Below are positions 50,920-61,537 of a DNA stretch of 64,000 nucleotides, piece after piece. The translations under genes were made by a program, and so were the position numbers. Within the stretch, counting starts at the first letter, position 1. Each line of letters starts with the position of its first letter. The notes beneath the pieces were generated by a model. That model ran no database searches. It was not told where the DNA came from and saw only the letters and a list, made by a program, of their open reading frames with translations. The stretch spans positions 627,366-691,365 of the forward strand of contig PSQN01000003.1 of NCBI GenBank assembly GCA_002989075.1, in the 5' to 3' direction. The DNA is from Arthonia radiata (lineage: Eukaryota; Ascomycota; Arthoniomycetes; Arthoniales; Arthoniaceae).

Positions 50920-51073
50920 TATAGATAAGTATATTAGTAGTTAATTATATAGGAAACCTTTATTATAATTAATCTATCATCTAGTTAGAGTATTATATAG
51001 TACCTTAATTTATTCTATTAATACTTCTACTCGTTTTATAAAGTAGCTAAGTATCTGATTCTACTATAGAATC
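50920..51073. other. AT-rich spacer between island and UGGT stop codon
   Basis: 154 bp of TAG- and TTA-rich DNA between the last LTR and the UGGT stop. It probably includes the UGGT 3' untranslated region. Its composition resembles the RIP-mutated repeats rather than the genes to its right. It belongs to no repeat I can identify in the window. Confidence 0.55.
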
Positions 51074-54000
51074 TTACAATTCATCCTTCTTGCTTGCCGC
51101 CTCACGCTGCAGTTGCTCCTGTTCACCTATGATGTGACTTCCACCCACAACGCCATCAACTAATTGACTCGCCATTTCGCTGCGCTTCGCCACTGCAGCG
51201 ATTTCATTATCGTACATTGTCCATTCTGGGACCTGCCGCCTCGCCCGATCCAGCTTGGGCTCTTTTGTTTGTGGATTGTTGCACAGATCTATGGTGCGTG
51301 CATCCTTCAGCGATTCATCGCTGCACCATGTTTCGCACCAGAGCCACTCCTGCGGCAAGCTGTGGATGGGCAAGTTGTGCTGCATGTGGTTCGGCAGATC
51401 TTGGTCCAAGTTGCTCAAGCTGCCAGGGTCCGCACTGAGGCTGTGGTATTGTTGTCGCAGACGGTCGCCAGCAGCCATCTGTCGAAAGCGCTTCAGATCC
51501 ACCACGTACAATGCGGAGATGTGGTACGGCTTGCCACGCAGAAAGTTTTCCCAGTACCCCTGCTTCCAAAAACGGAAGCCTTCCATTTCTGTGCGACTAT
51601 CGCACATGGGAGTGAATCCGTAGGGAGCACCCTCCAAATTATGCTGAACAAGATCGTACATATCAGTACGCACGATCTGATCGGCGTCAACGAAGATGAC
51701 CTTGTCGAGATCCAGAGGAAAGAGTACGTCCAAGAAGAGAATTTTGTAACCCCAGATCGTGCGTTGTTTCTCCTGCTGCGCGCGCAGCCAATGCGGCCAC
51801 TTGTACGTAACCATTTCATACGTGAAGCCATAAGTTTGGGCAACAGTAGGCAAGAACGCCTTGAAGGATGGTGAAAGAAATTGCTCGACGAACCAAAATT
51901 TGACTGTGTGGTTCGTGTGTCGCATCACGCTGATCATCATGATGTTGAGCATCCGTTCATACAAGTGGCCCGAGGCGACGGAGAAGATGTTGATGTCAGC
52001 CTGCTTTGGCGCTGGCGCTGGGATCATGCCGCTCATTCCGAGGACATCTTGACCCCACTTGAAGCCACGTGCAATATAGTCTCCGGCTTGAATATTGGAC
52101 AGGCCCGCTTTGGCCAGGATGTCATCAGCGAAGCCCGCACTCTTCGCGATGATGTCTGCCGCAGTGTTTGACGACGCCTCGAGAACATCTTCTGTCTCCA
52201 TTCCAGGCCTGCGAGCCAAGCGAGGAAACACAGTTGATCCCTTGAAGCTTGTCAGCAAGATGTCGGTCGAGTCGTCACCAGGCTGCGCTGCATAGCCCTC
52301 CCTTCCTGCGCTTTCAATGGTGAAGATACGGTCGCTTGCACCATGTTTCAATTCGAGATTATACACCCCAGGGTTCGCTTTGAATTGGAAGTAGCCCAGG
52401 TTAGCCATGACAATGGTGCCTGCGTGCTCTTTACCTGCTTCGGTGCTGAGGACGAGTTGAACGCCTCGTGGAGGAGCACCAGTCGCACTGTCCCTGCTGT
52501 GACCTTCGATGAGTATGCTCTCCAGCTCATATGAGGCGCTGATACTGGCATAATCTTTCAATGAGCTCAGGCGAAGATTGTCGAGGTCATGCACAGACTG
52601 CTTCGGAGCAACGAGCCACAATGGTGAGACATCCATGGTCATCGTCAATAGCGCATTCTCAGGTATTCCGGAGAATCTTGCGCTTTCTTTCGCAACACTC
52701 CCGGACTGGTCGAAGCGAGGAATGTGGTGTAGCACATGGCGATAAAAGCGTTTAGTAGGCAGCTCCTGTAAGCGCTCGCGGGGATTCAAAAATATCTTCA
52801 TGTGTACCCCGGTGAGCTGTGATAGCACATCAAGGATCGGTAGCCACCGTTGGGCAGTGTCTGAAGACGGATCAATCGTCGCAACGACGTGTAATACAGC
52901 CTCAGCAGAATCCCCGAGGGGGATGCACGTCTCTAAAGTGCTCCATTGGTCGAAGATGTTCGTACGAGGCCCTGGTGCATTGTCGTAAATGCCCTCTGGG
53001 ACGTCTGAGACTGTTGACAAGGCGAGCAATGTTGAGATTCTCCCAACAGCAAACGGATCCTGCAGACCCGGGGCGACTTGTAGATCTTCCATAGCTGCCA
53101 AGGTTGGCTGCGCCCGCTTCTTCTGTTCGTAAGATAATGCAACAGCAAGATCGCTGGCAGTAAGTGTTCGACCTTCGGCTAGAGGGCCGATGCGCCTACC
53201 ATTGACGATCACGGCACGATCACCCGCATAGAGACCGAAAGCATGGGCAAGCTCTATTGACGACGCATCTCCGCTGCCGTTACTCGATGACTGTTGTTTC
53301 ATTAGCACTTCAGTGAGATACAACGCAATGCGTTTCTTGTGGGGAGACGTCAGCTCGGGGTAGTCTCTGTCCAATATGTCTTGCATGCGAGCAATACTAT
53401 CAGTCGTCACTTGTGATTTGGCTTCCGTCGTCTGTGGCAACTGCATAATCTGCAATCGCACCTCAGGGTGAAGCTCCGCGAACTGAGCAGCGTGCAGGAC
53501 CAGGTCAGCTCCCGACCTCTCGTTCAGATCGGCGATGACCAGCAGGCTGGTAAGATGAGTACTATCAGTAGCCTCGCTGCTCTGGAAGTAGGGCGTGCCA
53601 TCGAATACAGTCTGATACTTGTCGGATAGCGCCGCAACGTCGAAAAGCGTGACGCTCTTCTCATCCTCAGGGATCAAGAGCGGGTCACGATACTGGGAAG
53701 AGCCATTGAGATACAGGCCTGGCAGCCAAGTATCATCGTCAATGGTCTCCTCGAAAACACCTTGCTGGATGATACGAAGATCCAAGGTCAAGCGTTGGGA
53801 CAGAGTCTGCATCCAGGCCTCGTCGCGCACGACTGGCACGCCGTTGGCAAAGGCAGGGGTCTTGGTGTCATTAGAGCCGAGACGAGCGATGTATTGTTCT
53901 GCACTGCTTGCACGAGACACGAGTTCGTTGGCCCTGGGTACCTCACTCAATGACAATTCTTGATGCCCTCGACGAAGTTTGGCACCTTCAGTGACAGTGA

Positions 54001-55673
54001 CGAAGGCCTTTTCATATGGGTTCGTGAGCTGTTGAGCTTGCAAGCTTGACTGCAGATACCGCATCATAGCCGACAGACCGTAGGCATCATAAAGGTGATA
54101 TACTGTTTGCGCTTGAGCAGCAGTGGCATCATCCTTGACAACTGGCACAATGCCAAAGCGAATGGGAACTGTGCGCTTCACGAAGTTTTGCAGGCTATCA
54201 ACAACTTCGAACACCTCCTGAGCATCGCTCATGTCCAAAGGGTAGATCACAGTATGAGCGTTCTTGCGCACCGTGGGAAGTTGACCAGGAAACATTCTCT
54301 GTAAGTAAGCGTTCACTGTATCCGGCCACTCCGCGTAACGCTTATCCTTCTCCAGGTCATTCAGCCAGATGATAACGTTTCCTCCTTCAGCATCATCGCG
54401 GAAGTCGTAGCGCTGCACGTCGTCACTACCCTGAGCGGATACCAGCTTGGGATGGGAGACCAGTCTGATAGCATCAGCCGCTCTCAGACCCTGCGTCTGG
54501 AGTCTGTTGATGAACTTGCGCTCGCGGCGGAGAAGATCGAGCAACGTGTAGGCGTCGATCTCTCGTGGAGAGATTTGCTGTCCATTGAGCCAGAGAGCAT
54601 TGAAGCCCGGTCGTAAAGCGATCTCTCGGTTCGCATAATGCTCGCGTAACAATGCTTTGCTTGCGTTGTGCTGTGCAAGAGCTGAGGAGTACTTAGGGAA
54701 ATCTTGAGATATCTTCAGCAAAGTGTCCATTGGGTCATCGCTGGACATGATGTAATTTGCGGCGTTGACACCCAAATTGCGGAGCTCCGAAGAGGACAGA
54801 GGCTTGACATCTGCCACGTCGCCCCCATCCAAGTCAATGTCTTGTTCAAAATCTGGGCCCCTTTCTTGCTCTTTCGCAACGCCAGACTCGCGGTCGTCAA
54901 TCACGATGTAGTCTGTCCGCTTGAGAGCGAGCTCCACGCCATACCCACTGACAGTCAGAGGCTCGCCATGCTCGGTAGCATCTGGCCGATATCGTAGGAT
55001 GAAGCCAGACTGACCGTGCCGTTGCAGCCATGAAGTGTACTCGTCTCGGAAGCCGGGCGATGTGGGATTAATATACAGGGTGAGGGGTGGTGACTTGGAA
55101 GTGTCGCCGTAGACGCGATCGAAGTCCAAGACACGAGGGGGATGTGTGGATACGCCTTTGCAGCGATCTTCGATACGGATTTGTCGGTCTTGACACCAGG
55201 CCTCGATGGCTTTTTGTGGAGTGTGTCCACGTTCGGTATGTGAGCTGTTTCTCTCCACAATTGAGCGCCAGAAGTGAAACTGGGCTTCGACCTTAGGAGC
55301 GCTGGCGTGTGTGGCGACCGCTAAGTCCCAGCTCGCTAACGCGTGTGGGTCAGAGATATGCCCGTCGTCTTGCAAGATGCGGCGGAAGGTTGTGTACGAT
55401 TGTTCGTCTGTTCGACCATGGGTTTCAAGACGGCCAGCTGCAACAGATGCCAGCAAAGGGAAGTAGGAGGAAGCGTTCTCGGTCGCAGCGGATTCTCTTG
55501 CGTGGGCGTCAGCATGGCCCTCTTCAGCGGTAACGTTGAACGTACAGAAGTTCGAGAAAGAAGGGAGGCGCGGGGAAAGAGGTGTGGAGGTCGACGTCAA
55601 CTGTGGGCGCGGCCGCAGCCGAGGAGGAGAGGGCGCAGAGGAGGGGTAGGAGAATAGTCAGAGGCCGTTGCAT
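51074..55673 (-). CDS. gpt1: UDP-glucose:glycoprotein glucosyltransferase (UGGT)
   Basis: UGGT is the ER-lumen folding sensor: it puts a glucose from UDP-glucose back on N-glycans of misfolded glycoproteins so that calnexin rebinds them. I read complement(join(51074..55496, 55546..55673)), 1516 aa, the usual family length. Exon 1 starts MQRPLTILLPLL, a signal peptide of about 22 residues, then runs into a conserved PPFFLELL stretch. A 49-nt intron (GTACGT...CAAG, branch site CTGAC) joins it to ESAATENASSYFPLL. Without this intron the first Met of the long open frame (55600) gives a protein with no signal peptide, so 55673 is preferred. The C-terminal GT24 catalytic domain spans about residues 1211-1490, with the metal-binding VDAD at about 1312-1315. 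The last four residues are KDEL, the ER retention signal. Identification is firm; the symbol follows fission yeast gpt1. Confidence 0.95.
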
Positions 55674-56299
55674 ATTGGTCAAGGAGTGAATGAATGAGCA
55701 GGAATGGGGATGATCATGGCCGAGATGGTTGCATCTTTGGCAGAGTGCCGTTCAGGGCCTAACGTGACGCTCCAGCAGCACTGGAGACGCGCGGCAACAG
55801 AGCGTTGGAGCGAGATCGATCGATCTCGAAGATGCTATCTCGAGTGCTCTCCATACTCAAGACGATTGAAGACATAGTTGGGCGCCGTCCACCTTCGCAA
55901 CTTAGAAATTCCCAAGCGCAACAGCGCCCGTGACACTCCGCCCGCGCGATATTGACGCAGAGAACAGAGCACATTGACCCTCGCCGGCACCCAGCCAGGA
56001 GGGGCTTTGAGCACGGGCCAGCCCGAGGCGATCTGCCTTTTCGGGTATATGGTGATGTTTGCCTGCTCAAATCTGCAACTCCTCCTTCTCACGACGAGAA
56101 CAGGGTACGCCTTTCGACAAACCTGTCCCACCAACCCGATCAGCACGCCCTTCAATTTCATTAAACGCGTGACGCGCCGTCTCCTGGAACACGTCGTAAG
56201 TCAACGCATCCCTACTCAACTCACTTCCCCTCTGCTTCCCTCATCCGCCTTGTCCGCCTTCCTCCCTGCCTCCCTCACTTCGATTCTTCGCGACTCACC
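55674..56299. promoter_or_regulatory. Divergent promoter region of UGGT and the Reb1-like gene
   Basis: 626 bp between two start codons facing away from each other, so it must hold both promoters and 5' untranslated regions. A C/T-rich stretch (about 56219-56290) precedes the Reb1-like start, as is common in fungal promoters. Short open frames exist on both strands but none has a recognisable product. I found no binding site that I would assert. Confidence 0.55.
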
Positions 56300-58633
56300 A
56301 TGAGTCGGTTCTTACAGGCCTTAGGAGCCGCCAAGGCTGCATTTGCTGAGCATTGGCACGCACAGCCAAATCAAAATCAAAATCCACACCCATACACGAA
56401 CCCAAACGCCGACCCGCAAGCAGAGAGCACCGACTCTGCCCAGTCCTCCCGACTGTCCACCCAAAGTTCGATACAGAGCTCGCCGCAGTTGTCCTTACAA
56501 AGCTCCCCACCCAGTTCGCTGTCGAGTATCGCGGAAAGCTCGATTATGGCAAGAAAGCCAAGAAACTCGAGACAAGGCGCCTCCTTGCAAGGGGACAAGG
56601 TCAAGCGGAACCTCGACGCGTCCAACAGCGCGTCCCATCAGGCGTCCCACCTCCCACCTGGCTCACTCGTGGCCGGCACTTCTACCAATACACTCAGAAA
56701 TACGCAAGACACCATCGTGCCCTCCTCACAACCCCCAGCCAACCAACAAGCAGCGACGCCTCGATCGTCTTCCAACAGACGGGCCGCAGGCCGTGCCACC
56801 AATAGCCGACAAGACGACGCCATGTCTCAGTCACAGGCTGAGAGCAGCTTCATGGCACAGGCAAATGCTCATGCGCGCGGTCATCTCATGACCCCAATGC
56901 CATCATCAGCTCTCCCCTACGACCCACCAAATCCTCATATCCCGGCTTACTCCAACGATGAGCCAATGAACGCTGATCACATCGCCTCTCTGCAAGCTGC
57001 CGTCGACGAACCTGACAACAACGACGGGGATGAAATCGTTCAACAACCCGGCACGAACAAGCGCCGCCGCGGACGTCAGCCAGCTTCGACCAACAAGCGG
57101 CAGCGACCAGAGCCTGGAGTGGTCGGCATCAACGGGGCTGCGCCAACGGGCCCCGATGACCCCAAGTTCCCTCGCGATGGCCCCTTCACCGAGGTCGAGA
57201 GGGCTCACGTCGATCGGTTTGCCACTAGCTTTCGTCAATTCCACGGCATCAGTGAGGAACATTTGAACAACATTGTGCAGAACAAAGAGCGAAGAATGGA
57301 CGACGTTACGCGTCACTTCTGGTTAGACCTCTACCGCGTACTCCCAAACCGGGATCACAAAGCAATGCAGCGTCATGTTCGACGTCGCTTCCACAACTTC
57401 ACTAAGCGAGGCAATTGGGAGCCAGAGGAGGACCAGGAGTTGAGGAGACTGTTCAACGAACGCGAGAATTCTTGGAAGTGGATTGGCGAGCAAATCAATC
57501 GCATGCCCGAAGACTGCAGAGATCGCTGGCGCAACTATGTTGTCTGTGGCGATAATCGGCGTACCGATCATTGGACCGAGGAAGAAGAGCAGGAACTGTC
57601 AGTCGCTGTCCACGATGCCATCCGCGACGTCAAGACCGCCGCGAAGAAGAGAGCCCAGGAGCAGCAGCTTGCGTTCCGTGAAGATCAAGACTGGGTCGAA
57701 AAGATCAACTTCAACGATGTTTCCGTCAAGATGGGCCACACTCGCAGCCGACTTCAATGTCTCCAGCACTGGAAGGCTATCCAGTCCCGTGATCTGGATG
57801 ACAAGCCAAAGCGTCGAATTAATCGCGTGCGACCCCGGACCAGACCTTCTGACACTTCCCGTGAGGCAAAGGCGCACTACAACCAGATGCTTCCTGGTGA
57901 CAAGCACGAGATGACCCGCATGGTTCGTGACACTGAGGCTCAGTCTGAATTTGATGTACCCTGGAGTCTATTGGCTCAGCGCAGCACGATGAAGTGGACA
58001 TTGGCGGATTGGAAGTACGCTTGGTCACGAATGAAGATGCTTGATCCGCGTGGTGAGTTCCGCGAACAAGTCGCTGCCATCGTCGAATGGTATGAGACTC
58101 ATCATTCTGGCGAAGAACTCGCCCGCAAGTTCCAGGACACTAGTGCGGAGCCTGCCAACGTCTCTGCCAACGGCGATGGAGCTACTGACGGCATGGAAGA
58201 CCACATGGCCATCGACCCCATCCTCGATGTTGAGGATGGCACTCCGCGCTCCAACCAACAAGCTCAGGCTGTTGCCGTCGCTGAGGCATCTTCTGCAGCC
58301 AAGTCCAAGCGCGGTCGCAAGTCCAAGACCTACAAGTCTGCTGACCGTATCAGCACCTCCTCCGACTCTCGCAGTCCTCCTGAGCAATCATCCTTATTGG
58401 ACTACGTCACCTCATCGCAGCGTCCGGCCGACCAGGCATTTGTTCGCCATGCCAACGGCATGCAAGCTCCCACTGCCCACATGGGTGGTGGATATGAGGA
58501 CATCGATGGTAGCGACGGCGAACCTGAATTGCCGCCAATCCGACACGAGGGCGAGAACGACACGCGCGCGAGCAATACCTTACAGCCCGAGGAAGCCGCC
58601 ATTGCGGCGCTCAATGGCATGCGCAATATGTAG
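56300..58633 (+). CDS. Reb1/TTF-I-like Myb DNA-binding protein
   Basis: A single-exon gene of 777 aa. The N-terminal third is low-complexity (Gln, Asn, Ser, Pro), with a serine-rich run and a basic NKRRRGR...NKRQRP segment at about residues 250-270 that suits a nuclear signal. The core holds a helical region at about 290-370 and two Myb/SANT repeats. The first, at about 372-420, reads NWEPEEDQELRRLF...CRDRWRNYVV; the second, at about 423-495, starts at HWTEEEEQEL. A weaker Myb-like segment lies at about 549-580. CRDRWRNYV between two Myb repeats is typical of Reb1 and TTF-I, which bind rDNA terminators, stop RNA polymerase I and block replication forks. The protein should be nuclear or nucleolar. 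The C-terminal tail is acidic and serine-rich, probably disordered. Family is confident; the exact role is inferred. Confidence 0.85.
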   Translation: MSRFLQALGAAKAAFAEHWHAQPNQNQNPHPYTNPNADPQAESTDSAQSSRLSTQSSIQSSPQLSLQSSPPSSLSSIAESSIMARKPRNSRQGASLQGDKVKRNLDASNSASHQASHLPPGSLVAGTSTNTLRNTQDTIVPSSQPPANQQAATPRSSSNRRAAGRATNSRQDDAMSQSQAESSFMAQANAHARGHLMTPMPSSALPYDPPNPHIPAYSNDEPMNADHIASLQAAVDEPDNNDGDEIVQQPGTNKRRRGRQPASTNKRQRPEPGVVGINGAAPTGPDDPKFPRDGPFTEVERAHVDRFATSFRQFHGISEEHLNNIVQNKERRMDDVTRHFWLDLYRVLPNRDHKAMQRHVRRRFHNFTKRGNWEPEEDQELRRLFNERENSWKWIGEQINRMPEDCRDRWRNYVVCGDNRRTDHWTEEEEQELSVAVHDAIRDVKTAAKKRAQEQQLAFREDQDWVEKINFNDVSVKMGHTRSRLQCLQHWKAIQSRDLDDKPKRRINRVRPRTRPSDTSREAKAHYNQMLPGDKHEMTRMVRDTEAQSEFDVPWSLLAQRSTMKWTLADWKYAWSRMKMLDPRGEFREQVAAIVEWYETHHSGEELARKFQDTSAEPANVSANGDGATDGMEDHMAIDPILDVEDGTPRSNQQAQAVAVAEASSAAKSKRGRKSKTYKSADRISTSSDSRSPPEQSSLLDYVTSSQRPADQAFVRHANGMQAPTAHMGGGYEDIDGSDGEPELPPIRHEGENDTRASNTLQPEEAAIAALNGMRNM

Positions 58634-59605
58634 ATGGTAAGAAAAGCAACACGTTTGGGGAGACTCAGACTTGCAAGGTAGGCTTCAGGCTCGCTCGAGT
58701 GCGCTTGAATCTATGTGCTGACAATGCTAGTCACTGCGAGAGTGGTTTCGGCAATTTGTTTTCTATAGTCTTTTGCTTCCAGGGGTCTTGTGAAGGGGGG
58801 TCACTATGTCAAGTGATCCTGTTTTCTTTCTATGCTCTCGGTGTGTGAGTGCTGTTCATGGGCGTGCGCGCTATTCGGTCTTGAGGCGTTAGGTTCTTTC
58901 ACTTGGGAAAAGTTACAATGCGCACCAGTGTGCCTCAGCAATGTCTCCGAGGCGTTGCCCAAGCTCCAGTCTCCGGCGTTTTCGCACTACGCATTACTCA
59001 ACGCGCTCTTTCATCTCGGTCGTACGATTTCACAGCATTACTTAGCGCGTTCATACGCCAGCATCTTGGGTTGCGTCCAGGAGCATCATTCTGGCGCCAA
59101 CATCTGCTATTGCAACACGCGGAAAATGTCAAAGGGCGGACAAAAAAGCAATGCAGGGTCCGTGGGTAATGGGCGTCGGTGTGGTGTCTATGGGGGTTCT
59201 GTCTGTCTCGTCTTCTCTCAGGCAGCAAGTTCTATGTTGACTTTTCACGGCATGTCTTCTTGAGTGACATGCACCCGTTTGTAATAGTAGCTAGTTGTGG
59301 TCCAGTTTCTGTGGGGAGTATGTGGGGAATCTTCGGGTTTCAGAATGGCTCTGGCGAACGCGTTGTCCATGAGATCTGCACACGCATTCTGCACCTCTTC
59401 ATTCACCTGGGTATATCACGAACTGCGGCAGACTGTTCAAGCATGCTGCATGCGCGTGACTTGCGCGTACCTTTCGCGTGTGAGTGTCCAATACAGGCGC
59501 TAGCCGCTTCGAGTCGAACGTGCGCGACCCACGCATCTCAAATCGCCAAACAAGCATGCACAATTCTTTCATCTCAACATAGCCGACTTCGCATGAGCAT
59601 GTGCG
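58634..59605. other. Intergenic region, no gene seen
   Basis: 972 bp between the Reb1-like stop and the MFS start. It should contain the 3' end of the first transcript and the promoter of the second. Open frames of 76-157 codons on both strands overlap each other and lack recognisable domains or supportive splice sites. I treat them as chance. Confidence 0.6.
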
Positions 59606-61421
59606 ATGTCACTCGAGCGCCGCAAGCACGCGGACTCCACTTCGAGCGCTGATCCTCTGCTCTGCCGATCGCTGAGGGCGGTGACGGAAGGCGTTGATGG
59701 CGATGATGTCGACGGAGTCGATGGGGATTCGAGCGGAGCTCTCAAGTCCGAGCCGGAGTTTGGATTTCTCGAGGCAGTCAGGTTATATCCCAAAGCGGTG
59801 GCATGGAGTGTCTTCTTCAGCATCGGTGTCATCATGCTTGCTTTCGACCCGCAACTGTTGGGCAATCTGTACGCTATGCCGGCTTTCAGAAGGGACTTCG
59901 GGTCGGTGTATAAGGGTGTGGTAGGCCAATTGATTCTCGTGTTGCGCTTTCATGCTATCGAGGACTGGCGATATCGAAGAAGAAGAAGCCCCATGATGGG
60001 AGAATAGGATGGCAACTACATCTCATCAATCCGATCTGCCCTGTGTAATAAGCTTGCCTCAACGCAAGCTGCAAAAGCCATCGCCCCTGCTGACACGAGG
60101 CCAGTACATCATCCCCAGCATCTGGCAGTCCACGCTCTCCCTCGGCAACCCACTCGGCCAATGCTTCGGCGCGCTCTTCGCCGCCATCCCCATGGACCGC
60201 TTCGGCCGCAAGCTCACCTTCATCGCCTGCGTCGTGCTCACCACCCTCTTGATCTTCGTGCAGTTCTTCGCTACCAATCTGAAAACACTCCTTGTTGGCG
60301 AGCTGCTCGGTGGTCTCGTGCTTGGAGCCTACGTGGTCATCGCCCCTGCCTATGCGAGCGAGGTATGTCCGTTGGCGCTGCGCGGCGTGCTGACGAGCTG
60401 GACAAACGTGTGTTTCGTATTGGGACAGCTGCTGGCGAATGGTGTGACGGCGTGGACGCAGGCATGGGAGGGTCGGTGGGCGTACAGGGTGCCGTTTGCA
60501 TGTCAGTGGATCTGGTGTGCGATGATCGTGCCGGGTATGGTGTTTGCGCCGGAGTCGCCATGGTGGCTGGTGCGGCAGGGACGCGAGCAGGAGGCGGAGC
60601 TGTCGTTGAGGAAGCTGAGCAGCAAGCGCGTGGATGTGAAGGCAGCGCTGGAGAAGATTGTGCAGACGGATGGGTTGGAGAATACACAGGCGACGTACAG
60701 CGACTGTGTCATCAACGAGGGTGGAAACAGAAGACGAACGGAGATCTGCGTGGGGGTTTATGCGATACAGGCGCTCAGTGGCATCTTTCTGGTCAACTTC
60801 TGCACGCTGTTCTTCGAGCAGACGGGCTTGGATCCAGAGCAGGCGTTCGACATGGGTGTGGGCTTCCTGGGCGCGGGGCTGATCGCCGGGGTGCTCAATT
60901 GGTTTGTCATGGGCTACGCCGGTCGCAGGAAGATATACGTTAGTGGTGTCGCCGTGTTGGCGGCGCTGCAACTGTTCATTGGTCTGCTGGGCTGCCTACC
61001 CAATGATGGATCCTCCAAGACCGTGGCGTGGGCACAGTGCGCGCTGATGCTGGCATGGAACTTCACATACAACCTTACTATTGGACCAATTTGTTTTGTG
61101 ATTATGTGCGAGGTGAGCGCCACCAGAGTCAGAGCAAAGACGATTGCAGTGGCGACTGTTGTACAAGCTCTCTTGGGCATCATCATGACTCTGTTGATAC
61201 CTTACGCGATGAACCCAGATGGAGCAGACTTACGAGGCAAGATGGGCTTTTTATGGGCCCTGCTCGCCGCCATGAGCTGGGCCTGGGCATACAGAACAAT
61301 TCCAGAGACGCGAAACAAGACCTTTGAGCAGCTGGACCTGTTGTTCGAGCATGGGGTGGAGACTAAGAAATTCGCAGACTGTGATGTCGTTTTTGCTCTA
61401 ACTGATAATCTGTATACATGA
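59606..61421 (+). CDS. MFS sugar transporter, maltose/alpha-glucoside permease type
   Basis: I read join(59606..59915, 60100..61421), 543 aa. The 184-nt intron joins DFGSVYKG to QYIIPSIWQ in frame; translation straight through would stop after GE. Donor GTGTGG is not consensus and CTGAC lies close to the acceptor, so the exact sites deserve a check. Family signatures of the sugar-porter group are visible: PMDRFGRK after the second helix, PESPWWLVRQGR (about residues 254-265, the double Trp being usual in maltose permeases) and PETRNKTFEQLDLLFE (about 505-520). About twelve hydrophobic segments are present. It should be a plasma-membrane proton symporter for a disaccharide or related sugar; the substrate cannot be told from sequence. 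It ends 116 bp from the convergent F-box gene. Confidence 0.88.
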
Positions 61422-61537
61422 TACGAGCCTGCTTAGATAGCGGTCGTTCATCTTGAGAAGCTAGCTATCAGAGCCCAATGTTTCGCGGCTTGGTGTGGAA
61501 AGACCGCCGAAAGCCTTGTGGGCGAGGGGCCAACGGG

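Noticed and set aside
51164-51874. 236-codon open frame on the plus strand
   Set aside because: It lies wholly within the UGGT glucosyltransferase domain on the other strand and has no recognisable product. It is a shadow frame, like the other short frames between 51200 and 55660.
55674-56299. Unfolded-protein-response element in the UGGT promoter
   Set aside because: CACGT-like motifs occur near 55762, but none matches a defined Hac1 site well enough to assert.
58832-59652. Open frames of 143 and 157 codons between the Reb1-like and MFS genes
   Set aside because: They overlap each other and frames on the other strand, have no domain or splice support, and occupy the expected 3' end and promoter regions.
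59955-60971. 338-codon minus-strand and 260-codon plus-strand frames
   Set aside because: Both are shadows of the GC-rich MFS transporter exon. Their His/Arg/Pro- and Arg/Gly-rich products are typical of wrong frames.
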